From NCBI RefSeq assembly GCF_024808665.1, contig NZ_JANUBZ010000013.1, forward strand, positions 106,306-170,305: 64,000 bases of DNA, in the 5' to 3' direction. The position numbers and the translations under genes were made by a program. The notes under the pieces were generated by a model. That model was not told the DNA's origin. It ran no database searches and saw only the letters and a program-made list of their open reading frames with translations. This DNA comes from Mucilaginibacter empetricola. GTDB lineage: Bacteria > Bacteroidota > Bacteroidia > Sphingobacteriales > Sphingobacteriaceae. The stretch's first letter is position 1, and each line of letters opens with the position of its first letter. Below, in pieces: positions 45,465 to 53,779 of the stretch.

Positions 45465-45833
45465 ATGCTGAAAGACAATTTTTATAAAATAGCTTCCCTA
45501 AATCATAAAGATGGGGCGTTAGATGCTATTCTTGATATTGATAAAAACCATCAAATTTTTGAAGGGCATTTTCCCGGTCAGCCGGTGTTGCCAGGGGCGG
45601 TAATCTTACAAATAGTAAAAGAGGTGCTTGAAAGCGCGCTCGGGTATACTATCCGCCTAAAAAAAGCGGATCAGATTAAGTTTTTAGGCTTAATTGATCC
45701 GCAAATTGATAGTCTCCTGAAATTAGAATTGTCTTATAATCAAACAGACGACAATCTTTTACACGTTATCGGCAGCTTTGTTTTTAACGACGCCATCAGT
45801 TTTAAATTTAAAGGCACCTTTGTAAAACTATAA
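45465..45833 (+). CDS. Hotdog 3-hydroxyacyl-ACP dehydratase (ApeI-like)
   Basis: A 122-residue hotdog protein of the FabA/FabZ superfamily. The central helix motif FEGHFPGQPVLPGAVILQIVKE carries the GHFPG histidine characteristic of ApeI-type dehydratases; the Glu of FabZ is replaced by Gln at the equivalent place. It dehydrates 3-hydroxyacyl-ACP in polyene elongation, probably with the partner hotdog protein at 35959-36375. I chose the ATG at 45465 over an in-frame TTG at 45453, because the latter lies inside the upstream gene and adds only four residues. It converges on the ACP gene with a 6-bp gap. Confidence 0.82.
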   Translation: MLKDNFYKIASLNHKDGALDAILDIDKNHQIFEGHFPGQPVLPGAVILQIVKEVLESALGYTIRLKKADQIKFLGLIDPQIDSLLKLELSYNQTDDNLLHVIGSFVFNDAISFKFKGTFVKL

Positions 45834-45839
45834 GAAGAA

Positions 45840-46109
45840 TTATTTAGTCCTGTTTTGTTCGATGTAATCGACCATTGTATTTACGTCCAGTAATACTTTA
45901 CGGCCCTCTTTAGGATCCTGAATGTTTATACCGTATTCCTTTTTTAACAATACAATTAATTCAAGTGAATCAATTGAATCTAGTCCTAATCCATCGCCAA
46001 ATAGAGGTTCATCGTCTTTAATTTCCTCGGCCGTTAAAGGAGTAAGGTTAAGGAACGATATAATCTGTGTTTTTAATTGTTTTTTTAGTGCTTCTTTTTC
46101 CACGCGCAA
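45840..46109 (-). CDS. Acyl carrier protein
   Basis: An 89-residue ACP. The phosphopantetheine serine is S45 in LGLDSIDSLELI. The flanking helices and the length are typical of type II ACPs, and helix 2 is acidic as needed for ketosynthase contact. It is the last gene of the long minus-strand block that includes DarA, DarB and the ABC exporter, one bp beyond the permease. It could carry either the aryl polyene or the resorcinol acyl chain. A second ACP is encoded at 55051-55308; division of labour is unknown. Confidence 0.92.
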   Translation of the reverse strand: MRVEKEALKKQLKTQIISFLNLTPLTAEEIKDDEPLFGDGLGLDSIDSLELIVLLKKEYGINIQDPKEGRKVLLDVNTMVDYIEQNRTK

Positions 46110-47390
46110 TTATATTAAATTTTTTCGTTTCAATCCAAAGTAAGTTACTACTTGTATAAGCACCGTAATAGCAAATAAAGCGGCCAGATTGTTTGTTATA
46201 TCTTTCAATTTACCGTTTTCTAAAAATAACGTGTAATAAGCTTCAAGGCACCAATGCATTGGCGAAAGGTTTGCTGCCGATTTAAAGGTGCCCTGCATGG
46301 CGAAACTTGGTACCATTAGTCCGCCTACAGCAGCTAAAATTACTATTGATACGGCACCGAAACCATTTGCCTGCTCCTGAGTATCAGCAAATACACCAAC
46401 GCATATAGCATAGCTTACAGCGCACCAGCCGCAAATTAAGGTAGTAATTGCAAGCGCACCAATATCACCGGGTAGGTTTAAGGCCGGCAAGTTCATAAAG
46501 GGGAACAACCATATCCCAATTGAAAATATGACCAATGCCTGCAGCATAGTGACACCCATATAAGTGATTTGCTTGGAAAGCAGCCCAACCCAATAATTAG
46601 TAGGTAATGTTTTTAGCCGAATAAAACTGCCACTCACTTTTTCTCTTACTACGCTGCCGCCTAGTGACATAATGACGAAAAACATAGCAAATATTGTCCA
46701 CGCCGGAACATTGTGCTGAGTCGCATTGGGTGTTCTGCGGGTGCCGTCTTTTGAAACCGGAATTTCGTTAACCGTTGTCTGACTGTTCAACATTTCATTT
46801 TCCAGCTTTTCAGGCAATTGTTTCTCATTAATAGAGTAATACAATGTTCTTAAAGTTTGACGGCTTTCAACCATTTGCATGGCACTTTGCAACGCTCCTT
46901 TTACTGATAATCGTAAAGACTCCTGCAAAATGGGGTTATAATATATCGTTAGTGGATCAATATTGGTATCGGCATTTTTAGCAGTATCGCCCTCCAGTCC
47001 AAAGCTGTTCATGGCCTTACCGGCAACATGTTTTGACTTTGCTGACACCTTTGCTGAAAAATCTTTTGGGATAACAATTCCCAACACTGCATCTTTATTA
47101 TGCATAGCGTCGGCAATTGAAGCCGCGTCGCGGCTTTGGGGCGTTAAAGACACCTTAAACATGCCGATTTTGCTTAAAGCTGATACCAGTTGTTTGCTGG
47201 CGTCGCCGGTATCCTGGTTACTGATCAGTATAGGCAGTTTGTTTTTATTAACCAGTTGAAAAGTGCTGTTTTGAATGCTGGTTACTACAATAACCAGCAA
47301 AATGGGCATAACAAACATCAATGCAATGCCTACTTTATCGCGCAGCAATACCCTGATATCTTTTTTTATGGTGATCCAAAGTTTAAACAT
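46110..47390 (-). CDS. ABC-2 type transporter permease
   Basis: A 426-residue membrane protein. An N-terminal helix (DKVGIALMFVMPILLVIVVTS, in two parts around residues 19-39) is followed by a large extracytoplasmic domain (about 45-225) and then five or six helices from ~235 onwards, the arrangement of the YhfP/ABC-2 family (LinearmycinABC type). It pairs with the ATPase encoded just upstream; the two frames share an ATGA-type junction. In flexirubin-type clusters this transporter is thought to export the pigment or a precursor; substrate here is inferred from context. Confidence 0.88.
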   Translation of the reverse strand: MFKLWITIKKDIRVLLRDKVGIALMFVMPILLVIVVTSIQNSTFQLVNKNKLPILISNQDTGDASKQLVSALSKIGMFKVSLTPQSRDAASIADAMHNKDAVLGIVIPKDFSAKVSAKSKHVAGKAMNSFGLEGDTAKNADTNIDPLTIYYNPILQESLRLSVKGALQSAMQMVESRQTLRTLYYSINEKQLPEKLENEMLNSQTTVNEIPVSKDGTRRTPNATQHNVPAWTIFAMFFVIMSLGGSVVREKVSGSFIRLKTLPTNYWVGLLSKQITYMGVTMLQALVIFSIGIWLFPFMNLPALNLPGDIGALAITTLICGWCAVSYAICVGVFADTQEQANGFGAVSIVILAAVGGLMVPSFAMQGTFKSAANLSPMHWCLEAYYTLFLENGKLKDITNNLAALFAITVLIQVVTYFGLKRKNLI

Positions 47391-48145
47391 CAGTCTCTGT
47401 ATTCTTTACCTGTTAAATCAATAAACAATTCTTCCAATGTTTTATGCTGATGCTCTTTCAGCAGGGAGTGAATATTTCCCTGGGTAATTATCTTCCTGTC
47501 ATCCAATAAAGCCACCTGATCGCACAAACCTTCAGCCTCACTTAGTTGGTGGGAGGTGTATACTAAGGTAGTGCCACTATCGTTAAGTTTTTTTAAATAA
47601 TTGATAATGGCATGCCGGGTTTGCACATCAACGCCCACTGTGGGCTCATCCAAAAATAAAATCTGCGGGTTATGAATTACTCCAATAGCCAGGTTTACCC
47701 TTCTTTTCATACCACCCGAAAACTTTTGAACCTGTTTGTCCCTTACCTCATCTAATCCAAGAATATCTAATAACTCATCTGTTCTTTGGCTGATCTGTTT
47801 TTTAGTTAAACCAGACCATGCGCCGAAAAATTCAAGGTTTTCAACGGGCGACAATTCCTGGTAAAAAGAAAAATCCTGGGGCACAAAACCGAAGAGTTTG
47901 CTTACTGTGTTGCTGTGCTTATCAACATCGTGCCCTAATAGTGATATATGGCCTTTATTGGCTTTAAGTAAACCCGTCATCAGGTTCATTAAAGTGGTTT
48001 TTCCGGCACCATTAGGTCCAAATAAACCAAAACGCTCCCCTTTGGCAATTTTTAAGTTTAGCTGCGTAAATGATACTTCCGGATTATCGGGATAACCGAA
48101 CTCCATATCATTAATATTTATTGCATAAGTTTCTGCTACCGCCAT
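47390..48145 (-). CDS. ABC transporter ATP-binding protein
   Basis: A 251-residue ABC ATPase. Walker A is GPNGAGKTTLMN at about residues 39-50, the Q-loop is in FVPQDFSF, the signature KFSGGMKRRVN, Walker B plus glutamate LFLDEPTVGVD, and the H-loop TSHQLSEAE. It powers the adjacent ABC-2 permease at the inner membrane. It overlaps the BtrH-like gene by 10 bp and is coupled to the permease, so the export unit is embedded in the dialkylresorcinol block. Confidence 0.95.
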   Translation of the reverse strand: MAVAETYAININDMEFGYPDNPEVSFTQLNLKIAKGERFGLFGPNGAGKTTLMNLMTGLLKANKGHISLLGHDVDKHSNTVSKLFGFVPQDFSFYQELSPVENLEFFGAWSGLTKKQISQRTDELLDILGLDEVRDKQVQKFSGGMKRRVNLAIGVIHNPQILFLDEPTVGVDVQTRHAIINYLKKLNDSGTTLVYTSHQLSEAEGLCDQVALLDDRKIITQGNIHSLLKEHQHKTLEELFIDLTGKEYRD

Positions 48146-49155
48146 TTTATATTTTTCAATGCTGTAAAAGCCTTATACTCTATATCGGCAATTTCAATCA
48201 AATAGTTGCCCATGGTATCAAAATCTTCCTGGCTGGTAATGCGGCCCTTATAAATACCGGCTGCCTGAATAGCCGCAGTACGCCACAAATCGCCTGATTC
48301 GGTAAACATTTTTGATATCTCTAATAAATCATCAATAGGATGATAGGCATAAGCCTCCTGTAAAAAAGCCGCATAAATATACCGGAATCCGCCGCCACCT
48401 GTACCTATTTCTTCCTGCATGCGCACCAGTTGTGCCAAATATAAACCGGCTTGTTTTACACCAAGCTTATTGCGCCATTGTTTTATCTTATTGCCCGTAT
48501 ATCTTATGCCTTTTACGCCGACAAAAGGAAACGGAATGTTCAGCATTTCGCGAACATTTTTTTTAATGCCGCTTACTATCGCTTTTTTAATTTGATCTTC
48601 AGTTATCACCGCCCCGGCCTCGGGATAATAAATTTGTCCCCGCGGAGATAACGTTCCCCTAGCGAAACGAACGCGTTCCAGTTCGTAGCTATTCAGGCTG
48701 GTTACGGTTTCCATAACCGGATCGCTGATTAAATATTTATCATCTTCTTTACCATAAACAATAAGGTTATGGGCATTAAAATGAAAACGATATTCCTTAG
48801 GGAAATAAGTTAAATAATATACTCCAACCTGGCAGCCAACGGGATGTCCCTCATTTAAAGTGCTATTTAAAAACACCTCGGCCTTTTGTTTGGAGCTAAA
48901 TTTTTTACGAATAACAGGTATACCCAAGGCCTTGCAGGTTCTTTTAAAAATAAGACCGGGCATAGGGCGAAACGCAATTACCGGCCCGTTATTAATTTTC
49001 AAAAGGGGGATATAAACATAAAACAACCCCGAACCAATACCAAAAGCCAGTGGTTCGGTTATTTGATTAATGCCTATATTTTTTAATAAACTTCTTGTTA
49101 CCCCGTTTTCGCAATGTGCAGATTGAAGATGTTCGAAATTAAGCTTCATGCACAT
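48136..49155 (-). CDS. BtrH N-terminal-domain protein, candidate acyltransferase
   Basis: A 339-residue protein with the BtrH_N (papain-like) fold in its first ~150 residues. H14-C15 in SAHCENGVTRSLL supplies the nucleophile, H129 in FNAHNLIVYG and D145 in YLISDPV complete a Cys-His-Asp set. BtrH in butirosin biosynthesis moves an acyl group from an ACP to an amine. By analogy this enzyme could move an acyl-ACP group onto a hydroxyl, for instance to ester-link the polyene acid and the resorcinol; that is inference. The C-terminal half (about 200-339) is helical and unassigned. A second methionine at codon 3 is a possible start. Confidence 0.75.
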   Translation of the reverse strand: MCMKLNFEHLQSAHCENGVTRSLLKNIGINQITEPLAFGIGSGLFYVYIPLLKINNGPVIAFRPMPGLIFKRTCKALGIPVIRKKFSSKQKAEVFLNSTLNEGHPVGCQVGVYYLTYFPKEYRFHFNAHNLIVYGKEDDKYLISDPVMETVTSLNSYELERVRFARGTLSPRGQIYYPEAGAVITEDQIKKAIVSGIKKNVREMLNIPFPFVGVKGIRYTGNKIKQWRNKLGVKQAGLYLAQLVRMQEEIGTGGGGFRYIYAAFLQEAYAYHPIDDLLEISKMFTESGDLWRTAAIQAAGIYKGRITSQEDFDTMGNYLIEIADIEYKAFTALKNIKWR

Positions 49156-49546
49156 TTATATTTTTAAGATCATCAATAGTCACATTAAAGACTTCGGCAT
49201 AACGCTGAAGCTTTTTATCAGATAGTTTTTTAAATATTTCGGGCCTTAGGTGCCTTTTAACCTGCCATTTCCAGAAACCTGCATAGCCTGCTAAAAGTTC
49301 GGCATCCATCAGGTTTTTCTCCATAAAAAACAGTAGGGGGCTGGCTTCATGATTTAATACCTTCTGTTTCGCAATAGCTACTCTCTGTTCAATTTCTTCC
49401 CAATGCGTATCAAGCGCGGTTATTTTAACATCCCAGCCTTTACTTAGTTCCGTAACATATTTGCCAGATTTGTCCGTAGCATAGCAAACTTCTTTGGTGA
49501 TTTTACCAAGTGAGCTCAAATCCTGCGGTACATCTTCTTTTTTCAT
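49139..49546 (-). CDS. Conserved flexirubin-cluster protein, function unknown
   Basis: A 135-residue soluble, helical protein with no signal peptide or membrane segment. The N-terminus (MKKEDVPQDLSSLGKITKEV) is followed by a charged core with HWEEIEQRVAIAKQKVLN and a segment FWKWQVKRHLRPEIFKKL. I recall similar small proteins in flexirubin-type clusters without a known activity. It lies between DarB (12 bp) and the BtrH-like gene (17-bp overlap), suggesting that it works with one of them. No catalytic motif is obvious. Confidence 0.7.
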   Translation of the reverse strand: MKKEDVPQDLSSLGKITKEVCYATDKSGKYVTELSKGWDVKITALDTHWEEIEQRVAIAKQKVLNHEASPLLFFMEKNLMDAELLAGYAGFWKWQVKRHLRPEIFKKLSDKKLQRYAEVFNVTIDDLKNINVHEA

Positions 49547-49557
49547 GAAACCACTTT

Positions 49558-50706
49558 TTAAACAACGGTCAGCATGGCATACATGTACGAAAATCTGGCG
49601 CTTTCGGGTACCAACAACAGTAGCTTTTCGCCCTTTTTTAATTTTCCGCTGTTGAATAATTCATTAATCATCAGGAAAATAGAAGCAGCCCCTACGTTGC
49701 CTACTGTATACAGGTTAATGAACCATTTTTCATAAGGAATGCCGCCGCCATAAATCTGCACCAAATCATATATTTTAGGCCGGAAAAAATCGCTGGAAAT
49801 ATGCGGTAAAAAATAGTCGATGTCTGCTGCGGTAACGCCACGGCGTTCCATTATCTCTTTTATTTTTTTGCCGCCTAATGGCACAATATTATCGCTTAAT
49901 AAAGTGATATCCTGTTTTACACTGAATACGGATTTATTCATAATCTCTTCAGGTGTATAGTCCATGAAACCTTTTAAATTACCGTCTTCCATTTTTTCGC
50001 CGCCCATGTACATGCAGGTTTGCATTTCGTTGGCATATGAAATACCTTCAATCCAATCTAATTTAAGGCTAATTCCGTTTTCATTCGGTTTATCCGACAT
50101 CAGGAATGCCGCAGCTCCATCAGATAACATCCATCTCAAAAAATCTTTTTGGAAAGCGATGTATGGGTTATCATTAAGTTCCTTTAGTTTTTGTGCTTCT
50201 TCTTCAAATACGTCGGATACCAGCAAGCCCGAGAATCTTTCAGATCCTGTTGCCACCGCAAGCTTTACATCGCCCGTACGAATAGCCATGTAGGCATATT
50301 TAATGGCGTGCATCCCTGCGCAGCAAACACCCGATGGCGAAACAACTTCAATTGCTTCAGCTTCCGGCAACCACCCGTGGGTCATTACACCATGGCTTGG
50401 CATTATCTGATCAGGGCATGAAGTACCGCAGGAAAGCAGATCAAGTTCTTTTATTTTATCAGGGTTATTCTTAAACAATTCTTTTACTGCCAATGCTGTC
50501 ATCTGGGCATTGGTATGGGTTGATTTTCCACCTTTTGTTAATGCATAATAGCGGTTTTTTATACCGTTGTTACGTAATACAATTGGTTTTGATTTGGAAG
50601 GTTTGCCATTAATATAGCCAAGGTATAATTCCATATCCTCGTTAGGAACAGGATCATTTGGAAAAAAAGCCGAAGTACTATTGATGTAAACTTCTGTAGC
50701 AGACAT
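49558..50706 (-). CDS. darB: KAS III-like ketosynthase DarB (dialkylresorcinol biosynthesis)
   Basis: A 382-residue KAS III-fold enzyme. The nucleophile is C129 in SGVCCAGMHAI, the expected His in FLPHISSDF and the Asn in YTVGNVGAASIF complete the triad. In dialkylresorcinol pathways DarB joins two acyl chains before DarA-dependent cyclisation. The neighbouring DarA gene (10 bp away) makes this specific assignment much stronger than a generic FabH. It would accept one fatty acyl-type thioester plus a beta-ketoacyl-ACP. Length and order agree with known flexirubin clusters. Confidence 0.88.
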   Translation of the reverse strand: MSATEVYINSTSAFFPNDPVPNEDMELYLGYINGKPSKSKPIVLRNNGIKNRYYALTKGGKSTHTNAQMTALAVKELFKNNPDKIKELDLLSCGTSCPDQIMPSHGVMTHGWLPEAEAIEVVSPSGVCCAGMHAIKYAYMAIRTGDVKLAVATGSERFSGLLVSDVFEEEAQKLKELNDNPYIAFQKDFLRWMLSDGAAAFLMSDKPNENGISLKLDWIEGISYANEMQTCMYMGGEKMEDGNLKGFMDYTPEEIMNKSVFSVKQDITLLSDNIVPLGGKKIKEIMERRGVTAADIDYFLPHISSDFFRPKIYDLVQIYGGGIPYEKWFINLYTVGNVGAASIFLMINELFNSGKLKKGEKLLLLVPESARFSYMYAMLTVV

Positions 50707-50716
50707 ATAAGGTATA

Positions 50717-51616
50717 TTAGTTTAAATTTAAATAATATTGTTTTTTAGCGCTGATACGCCGTGGCGAAAATAGTTTAAAAAATATTGCATCAATAGTAAG
50801 AATTATTGGCGCCCCAACAAAAAAAGCAATAACCAGGTAGTACTTGAATAATTTAATCCAGGGCAATCTGTTTTTCTTTTTTGCAATCATCTTGGCCCAA
50901 AATCTAAATATCTTACCAGCAACAGATTCTATCACCATTAAGTTGTAGTTTAATTTTACAGCGCCATCGGCATCCAATTGTTGTTGTAAAGTATCCCAGC
51001 TGTTTTCATTTAAATGGTTTAAAACATGTTGCCCAAATACATTGGTATGTTCTATGTCCGTTTGCTGAACACCCGGAGGAGGGAAAATGTTTAGATATCT
51101 ATCTTTTTTACCGTGTAGCATCCAATGGAAAATGGTAACAAAACTCACCGGGTTGGGGTGAGTATCTACCAAAGCCACATTGCCAACAATTTTAGCGCCC
51201 GTTGCATGAATTAATTTTTTTACCCTCACAAAAGCATTCAACCACATATTTCGAGCGCCGGTAATTGTTATAACTGGGGTATTGTTTAATATTCCGGTTA
51301 ATTTAGCATCATGCATTAGTGAATTGAACGGTATACTTGGCGATAAAAACCAGGCCTGGTAGCCTAAAATAACCAGATCATATTTCCTTTCTTTTAATTC
51401 AAAGGGTGCAAGTTCTGCAGGCACATCCAGCACGCAATTGGGCATCACGCTAAAAAAGCCATTGGCCGTCCATGGAAATGGGTAATTTTCTTTTAGGTTG
51501 ACGCGCACTTTTTCAACAGATACACCAGCTTCTATAAGCGGCGCTGTAAAATGATCAATAATTTCACCCAATTGGCCAGATTGCGAAAAATAAATAGCCA
51601 ATACTTTTTTATTCAT
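50717..51616 (-). CDS. darA: Dialkylresorcinol condensing enzyme DarA
   Basis: A 299-residue protein with an N-terminal flavodoxin-like motif (LAIYFSQSGQLGEII at about residues 6-20) and the middle ITGARNMWLNAFVRV that I recall as conserved in DarA. The last ~35 residues include a hydrophobic helix (YYLVIAFFVGAPIILTIDAI, residues ~262-281), suggesting membrane contact. DarA aromatises or cyclises the DarB product to a 2,5-dialkylresorcinol-type ring. Next genes are DarB (10 bp) and a signal-peptide protein (2 bp), so the block begins here in functional terms. Confidence 0.87.
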   Translation of the reverse strand: MNKKVLAIYFSQSGQLGEIIDHFTAPLIEAGVSVEKVRVNLKENYPFPWTANGFFSVMPNCVLDVPAELAPFELKERKYDLVILGYQAWFLSPSIPFNSLMHDAKLTGILNNTPVITITGARNMWLNAFVRVKKLIHATGAKIVGNVALVDTHPNPVSFVTIFHWMLHGKKDRYLNIFPPPGVQQTDIEHTNVFGQHVLNHLNENSWDTLQQQLDADGAVKLNYNLMVIESVAGKIFRFWAKMIAKKKNRLPWIKLFKYYLVIAFFVGAPIILTIDAIFFKLFSPRRISAKKQYYLNLN

Positions 51617-51618
51617 AA

Positions 51619-52110
51619 TTATTGAAAATCATCAGGGTGTATTATTTTAGAGCTTTTACTGTAATCAATAATGGCATGTTGCGCTGCAAGCGATAAGTTT
51701 TTATATGATTTTTTAACATATTCCTTATCTGCTTCAATATCACTATTATATTTGACAATTTTAGGTGCGTGTTCCTGTATTATTAATCTTAAAAAGTGGT
51801 ATTCGCCATTGGCGTTATCGTTCATTAAAGCTGTCTCCAGTAGAATGCGTCCTTTTTTAAAAGATTTTAACTTTTCGCCGGGTATTGGTAAAAGGCCGCC
51901 TTTTCTCATCAACAATGCACCTTCGTAACCATCTTTTTCGGTAACTGATGATGAACTTAATAATGTTAATTCATTATTAATATCCTCAATTTTACCTGAT
52001 TTTAAGATAGCATAAAAAGCTGCTTTATCGAAACTCTGTATCAGATTTTTGCTTTTTACGACAGAAATAAAGAGAATGCAAAGTAATATTAATGTAATTT
52101 GTTTTTTCAT
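51619..52110 (-). CDS. Small exported protein of the flexirubin cluster
   Basis: A 163-residue protein with a signal peptide (residues ~1-20, ILLCILFISVVKS). The mature part is helical and lysine-rich, containing a repeat-like ETALMNDNANGEYHFLRL segment and an LSLAAQHAIIDYSK end, reminiscent of TPR/Sel1-like helices but too short for confidence. It is the first gene of the minus-strand block, 2 bp before DarA, with a promoter-like box 25 bp upstream. Periplasmic location suggests a role in export or anchoring of the pigment; unknown function. Confidence 0.7.
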   Translation of the reverse strand: MKKQITLILLCILFISVVKSKNLIQSFDKAAFYAILKSGKIEDINNELTLLSSSSVTEKDGYEGALLMRKGGLLPIPGEKLKSFKKGRILLETALMNDNANGEYHFLRLIIQEHAPKIVKYNSDIEADKEYVKKSYKNLSLAAQHAIIDYSKSSKIIHPDDFQ

Positions 52111-52135
52111 TGGTTGATATTTGCAGGCCGAGCGG

Positions 52136-52143
52136 CAAATATA
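52136..52143 (-). promoter_or_regulatory. Bacteroidota-type -7 box for DarA/DarB block
   Basis: CAAATATA reads TATATTTG on the minus strand, an exact TAnnTTTG match 25 nt before the first ATG of the block. No matching -33 TTTG at 19-nt spacing. Confidence 0.4.
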
Positions 52144-52166
52144 AAGAATAATGATAATGTTAATAT

Positions 52167-52180
52167 TAAGTACGTACTTA
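52167..52180. promoter_or_regulatory. 14-bp palindrome, candidate operator between pigment blocks
   Basis: TAAGTACGTACTTA is a perfect 14-bp palindrome placed just upstream of the minus-strand -7 box and upstream of the plus-strand block. Its position suits co-regulation by a dimeric protein. Confidence 0.35.
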
Positions 52181-52457
52181 CACTATATTTTTATTAGTTT
52201 TCGCTTACTTTTGGATGAAATTTAATTTTACTATATGGGATTAAACCTCTACTCTTTTAAAACTATAAACTTTTTTACAGCTTGTTTTGCCCATCAAAAC
52301 CTTGTAAATAAATTTATTGCAGAAAACGATTATGCGGTATGGTTTAATAATAAGCCTCTCAAAATTGATTTAAATCTTCAATAGCAAAGGTAAATTTCAC
52401 CCCAATTATTTACTTAAGTTCGGTATTGAAAAAAATAATATAGTTAATCTTTTATAA

Positions 52458-53279
52458 GTGTATAAAAATAATAAGCAATTTTCGGCGTCGTGGGCCATTA
52501 TATTGGGTGGATCGAGTGGGTTTGGTTTGGCATCTGTCGAAAAACTAGCTATGCATGGCATGAACATTGCCGTTCTGTACAGGGAGACTGCAATTACCGA
52601 AAGATTGTTAAAAGAGAAGTTCGCAGCTATAGCAGCAAAATGTGAAGTAGAGATACTGCCATTTAATGCCAACGCGCTTGAGCTGGCCGGCCGTACCAGG
52701 TTTATTGAGGAGTTTTCTTCGATTGTAAAACGTAAATACTGTGTTAAACTGCTGCTGCATTCTATAGCAAGGGGTAATTTAAAACCGCTTATTTCAGAAG
52801 ACAGCCTGTCGGATAAAGGTAAACCTGAGCTTTCTATTGAGGATATAAGATTTACTACTTATGCCATGGCCACAAGTATTTTGGACTGGGCAAGATCTAT
52901 TCTGGATGCTGAACTTTTTGAAGAAGATGCCCGGATTATTGGTCTTACCAGCGAAGGCGCACACAAATATTGGGATGGCTATGCCGCTGTTTCTATAGCA
53001 AAGGCTTCATTAGAAAGTTTAACAACCTATATGGCTGTTGAGCTAAGTAAGTTCGGTTTAAAAACAAACCTGATTCAGGCGGGGATTACCGAGACACCGT
53101 CGCTAAAAATGATACCTGAAAGCGAAAAACTGATTGAGGTTGCTAAACAAAGAAATCCCCTTGGCCGCATAACTAAGCCGGAGGATGTGGCAAACGTTAT
53201 TTATCTTTTGTGTACTACGGAAGCAGCCTGGATAAACGGCTCGTTAATTCATGTTGATGGTGGCGAACATTGTAAATAA
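52458..53279 (+). CDS. FabI-like enoyl-ACP reductase (divergent SDR)
   Basis: A 273-residue short-chain dehydrogenase-type reductase. It has a glycine-rich nucleotide site GGSSGFG at 17-23 and a Y175-x6-K182 catalytic pair (YAAVSIAK). That spacing is the hallmark of FabI-type enoyl reductases rather than the Yx3K of ketoreductases. The end is INGSLIHVDGGEHC. It probably saturates the alkyl side chain for the dialkylresorcinol, in contrast to the polyene cassette, which has no enoyl reductase. The start is GTG at 52458, with no nearer ATG before the conserved strand. It is the first gene of the fourth block. Confidence 0.8.
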   Translation: MYKNNKQFSASWAIILGGSSGFGLASVEKLAMHGMNIAVLYRETAITERLLKEKFAAIAAKCEVEILPFNANALELAGRTRFIEEFSSIVKRKYCVKLLLHSIARGNLKPLISEDSLSDKGKPELSIEDIRFTTYAMATSILDWARSILDAELFEEDARIIGLTSEGAHKYWDGYAAVSIAKASLESLTTYMAVELSKFGLKTNLIQAGITETPSLKMIPESEKLIEVAKQRNPLGRITKPEDVANVIYLLCTTEAAWINGSLIHVDGGEHCK

Positions 53280-53309
53280 TTTAATTTCATATAAAACAAT
53301 ATCGGGGCA

Positions 53310-53771
53310 GTGTACAATAATATTTTAAACTTATTACCTTATAAATCGTCGTTCCGTTTTGTGGACAATATCCTGTTGCTGGATGACAACGGTGTAAAAG
53401 GGGAGTATACATTAAAGGAGGATGCATTTTTTTATGAAGATCACTTTGTAGGCAACCCGGTAACACCTGGCGTAATAATTACTGAAATTATGGCCCAGAT
53501 AGGCTTGGTTGTATTGGGAATCCATATAATTGTGAGTGGAAAAGAAACTGACGGTGTTGTTATGGACAGCGATTCCTTTCCCCTGCTTACCGCCACGGAT
53601 GTTTCTTTTTTTAAAATGGTTTTACCCGGCGAAAAGGTGACGGTAACATCCAAAAAACAATATTTTCGGTTTGGTAAGCTAAAATGTTTAATTGAAATGC
53701 ACAACGAAGCATCGGAATTAATAGCAAAAGGTATATTTTCGGGGATTATAAAAAACGCTGTAAAAGCATAA
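53310..53771 (+). CDS. FabZ-like hotdog dehydratase, variant active site
   Basis: A 153-residue FabZ-type hotdog protein starting with GTG at 53310. The motif LPYKSSFRFVDN occupies the place of LPHRxPFLLVD, so the catalytic histidine is replaced by tyrosine. The Glu-containing helix VTPGVIITEIMAQIGL and its preceding DHFVGNP are normal. It may still bind acyl-ACP, use another residue, or work as half of a heterodimer. It lies between the FabI-like reductase (30 bp) and the FabF-like ketosynthase (8 bp) in a fatty-acid-like module. Confidence 0.8.
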   Translation: MYNNILNLLPYKSSFRFVDNILLLDDNGVKGEYTLKEDAFFYEDHFVGNPVTPGVIITEIMAQIGLVVLGIHIIVSGKETDGVVMDSDSFPLLTATDVSFFKMVLPGEKVTVTSKKQYFRFGKLKCLIEMHNEASELIAKGIFSGIIKNAVKA

Positions 53772-53779
53772 GGTACTAA

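Larger units (their letters stand above)
52111..52457. other. Divergent regulatory region between two pigment blocks
   Basis: A 347-bp region between divergent operons. It holds an exact minus-strand -7 box (52136-52143), a 14-bp palindrome (52167-52180) and a plus-strand TAnnTTTG match, TACTTTTG at 52206-52213, which is about 245 bp from the plus-strand start. No reading frame is credible. Confidence 0.55.

Noticed and set aside
45453..45833. TTG start at 45453 for the ApeI-like gene
   Set aside because: It lies inside the upstream gene and adds four residues only; the ATG at 45465 is simpler.
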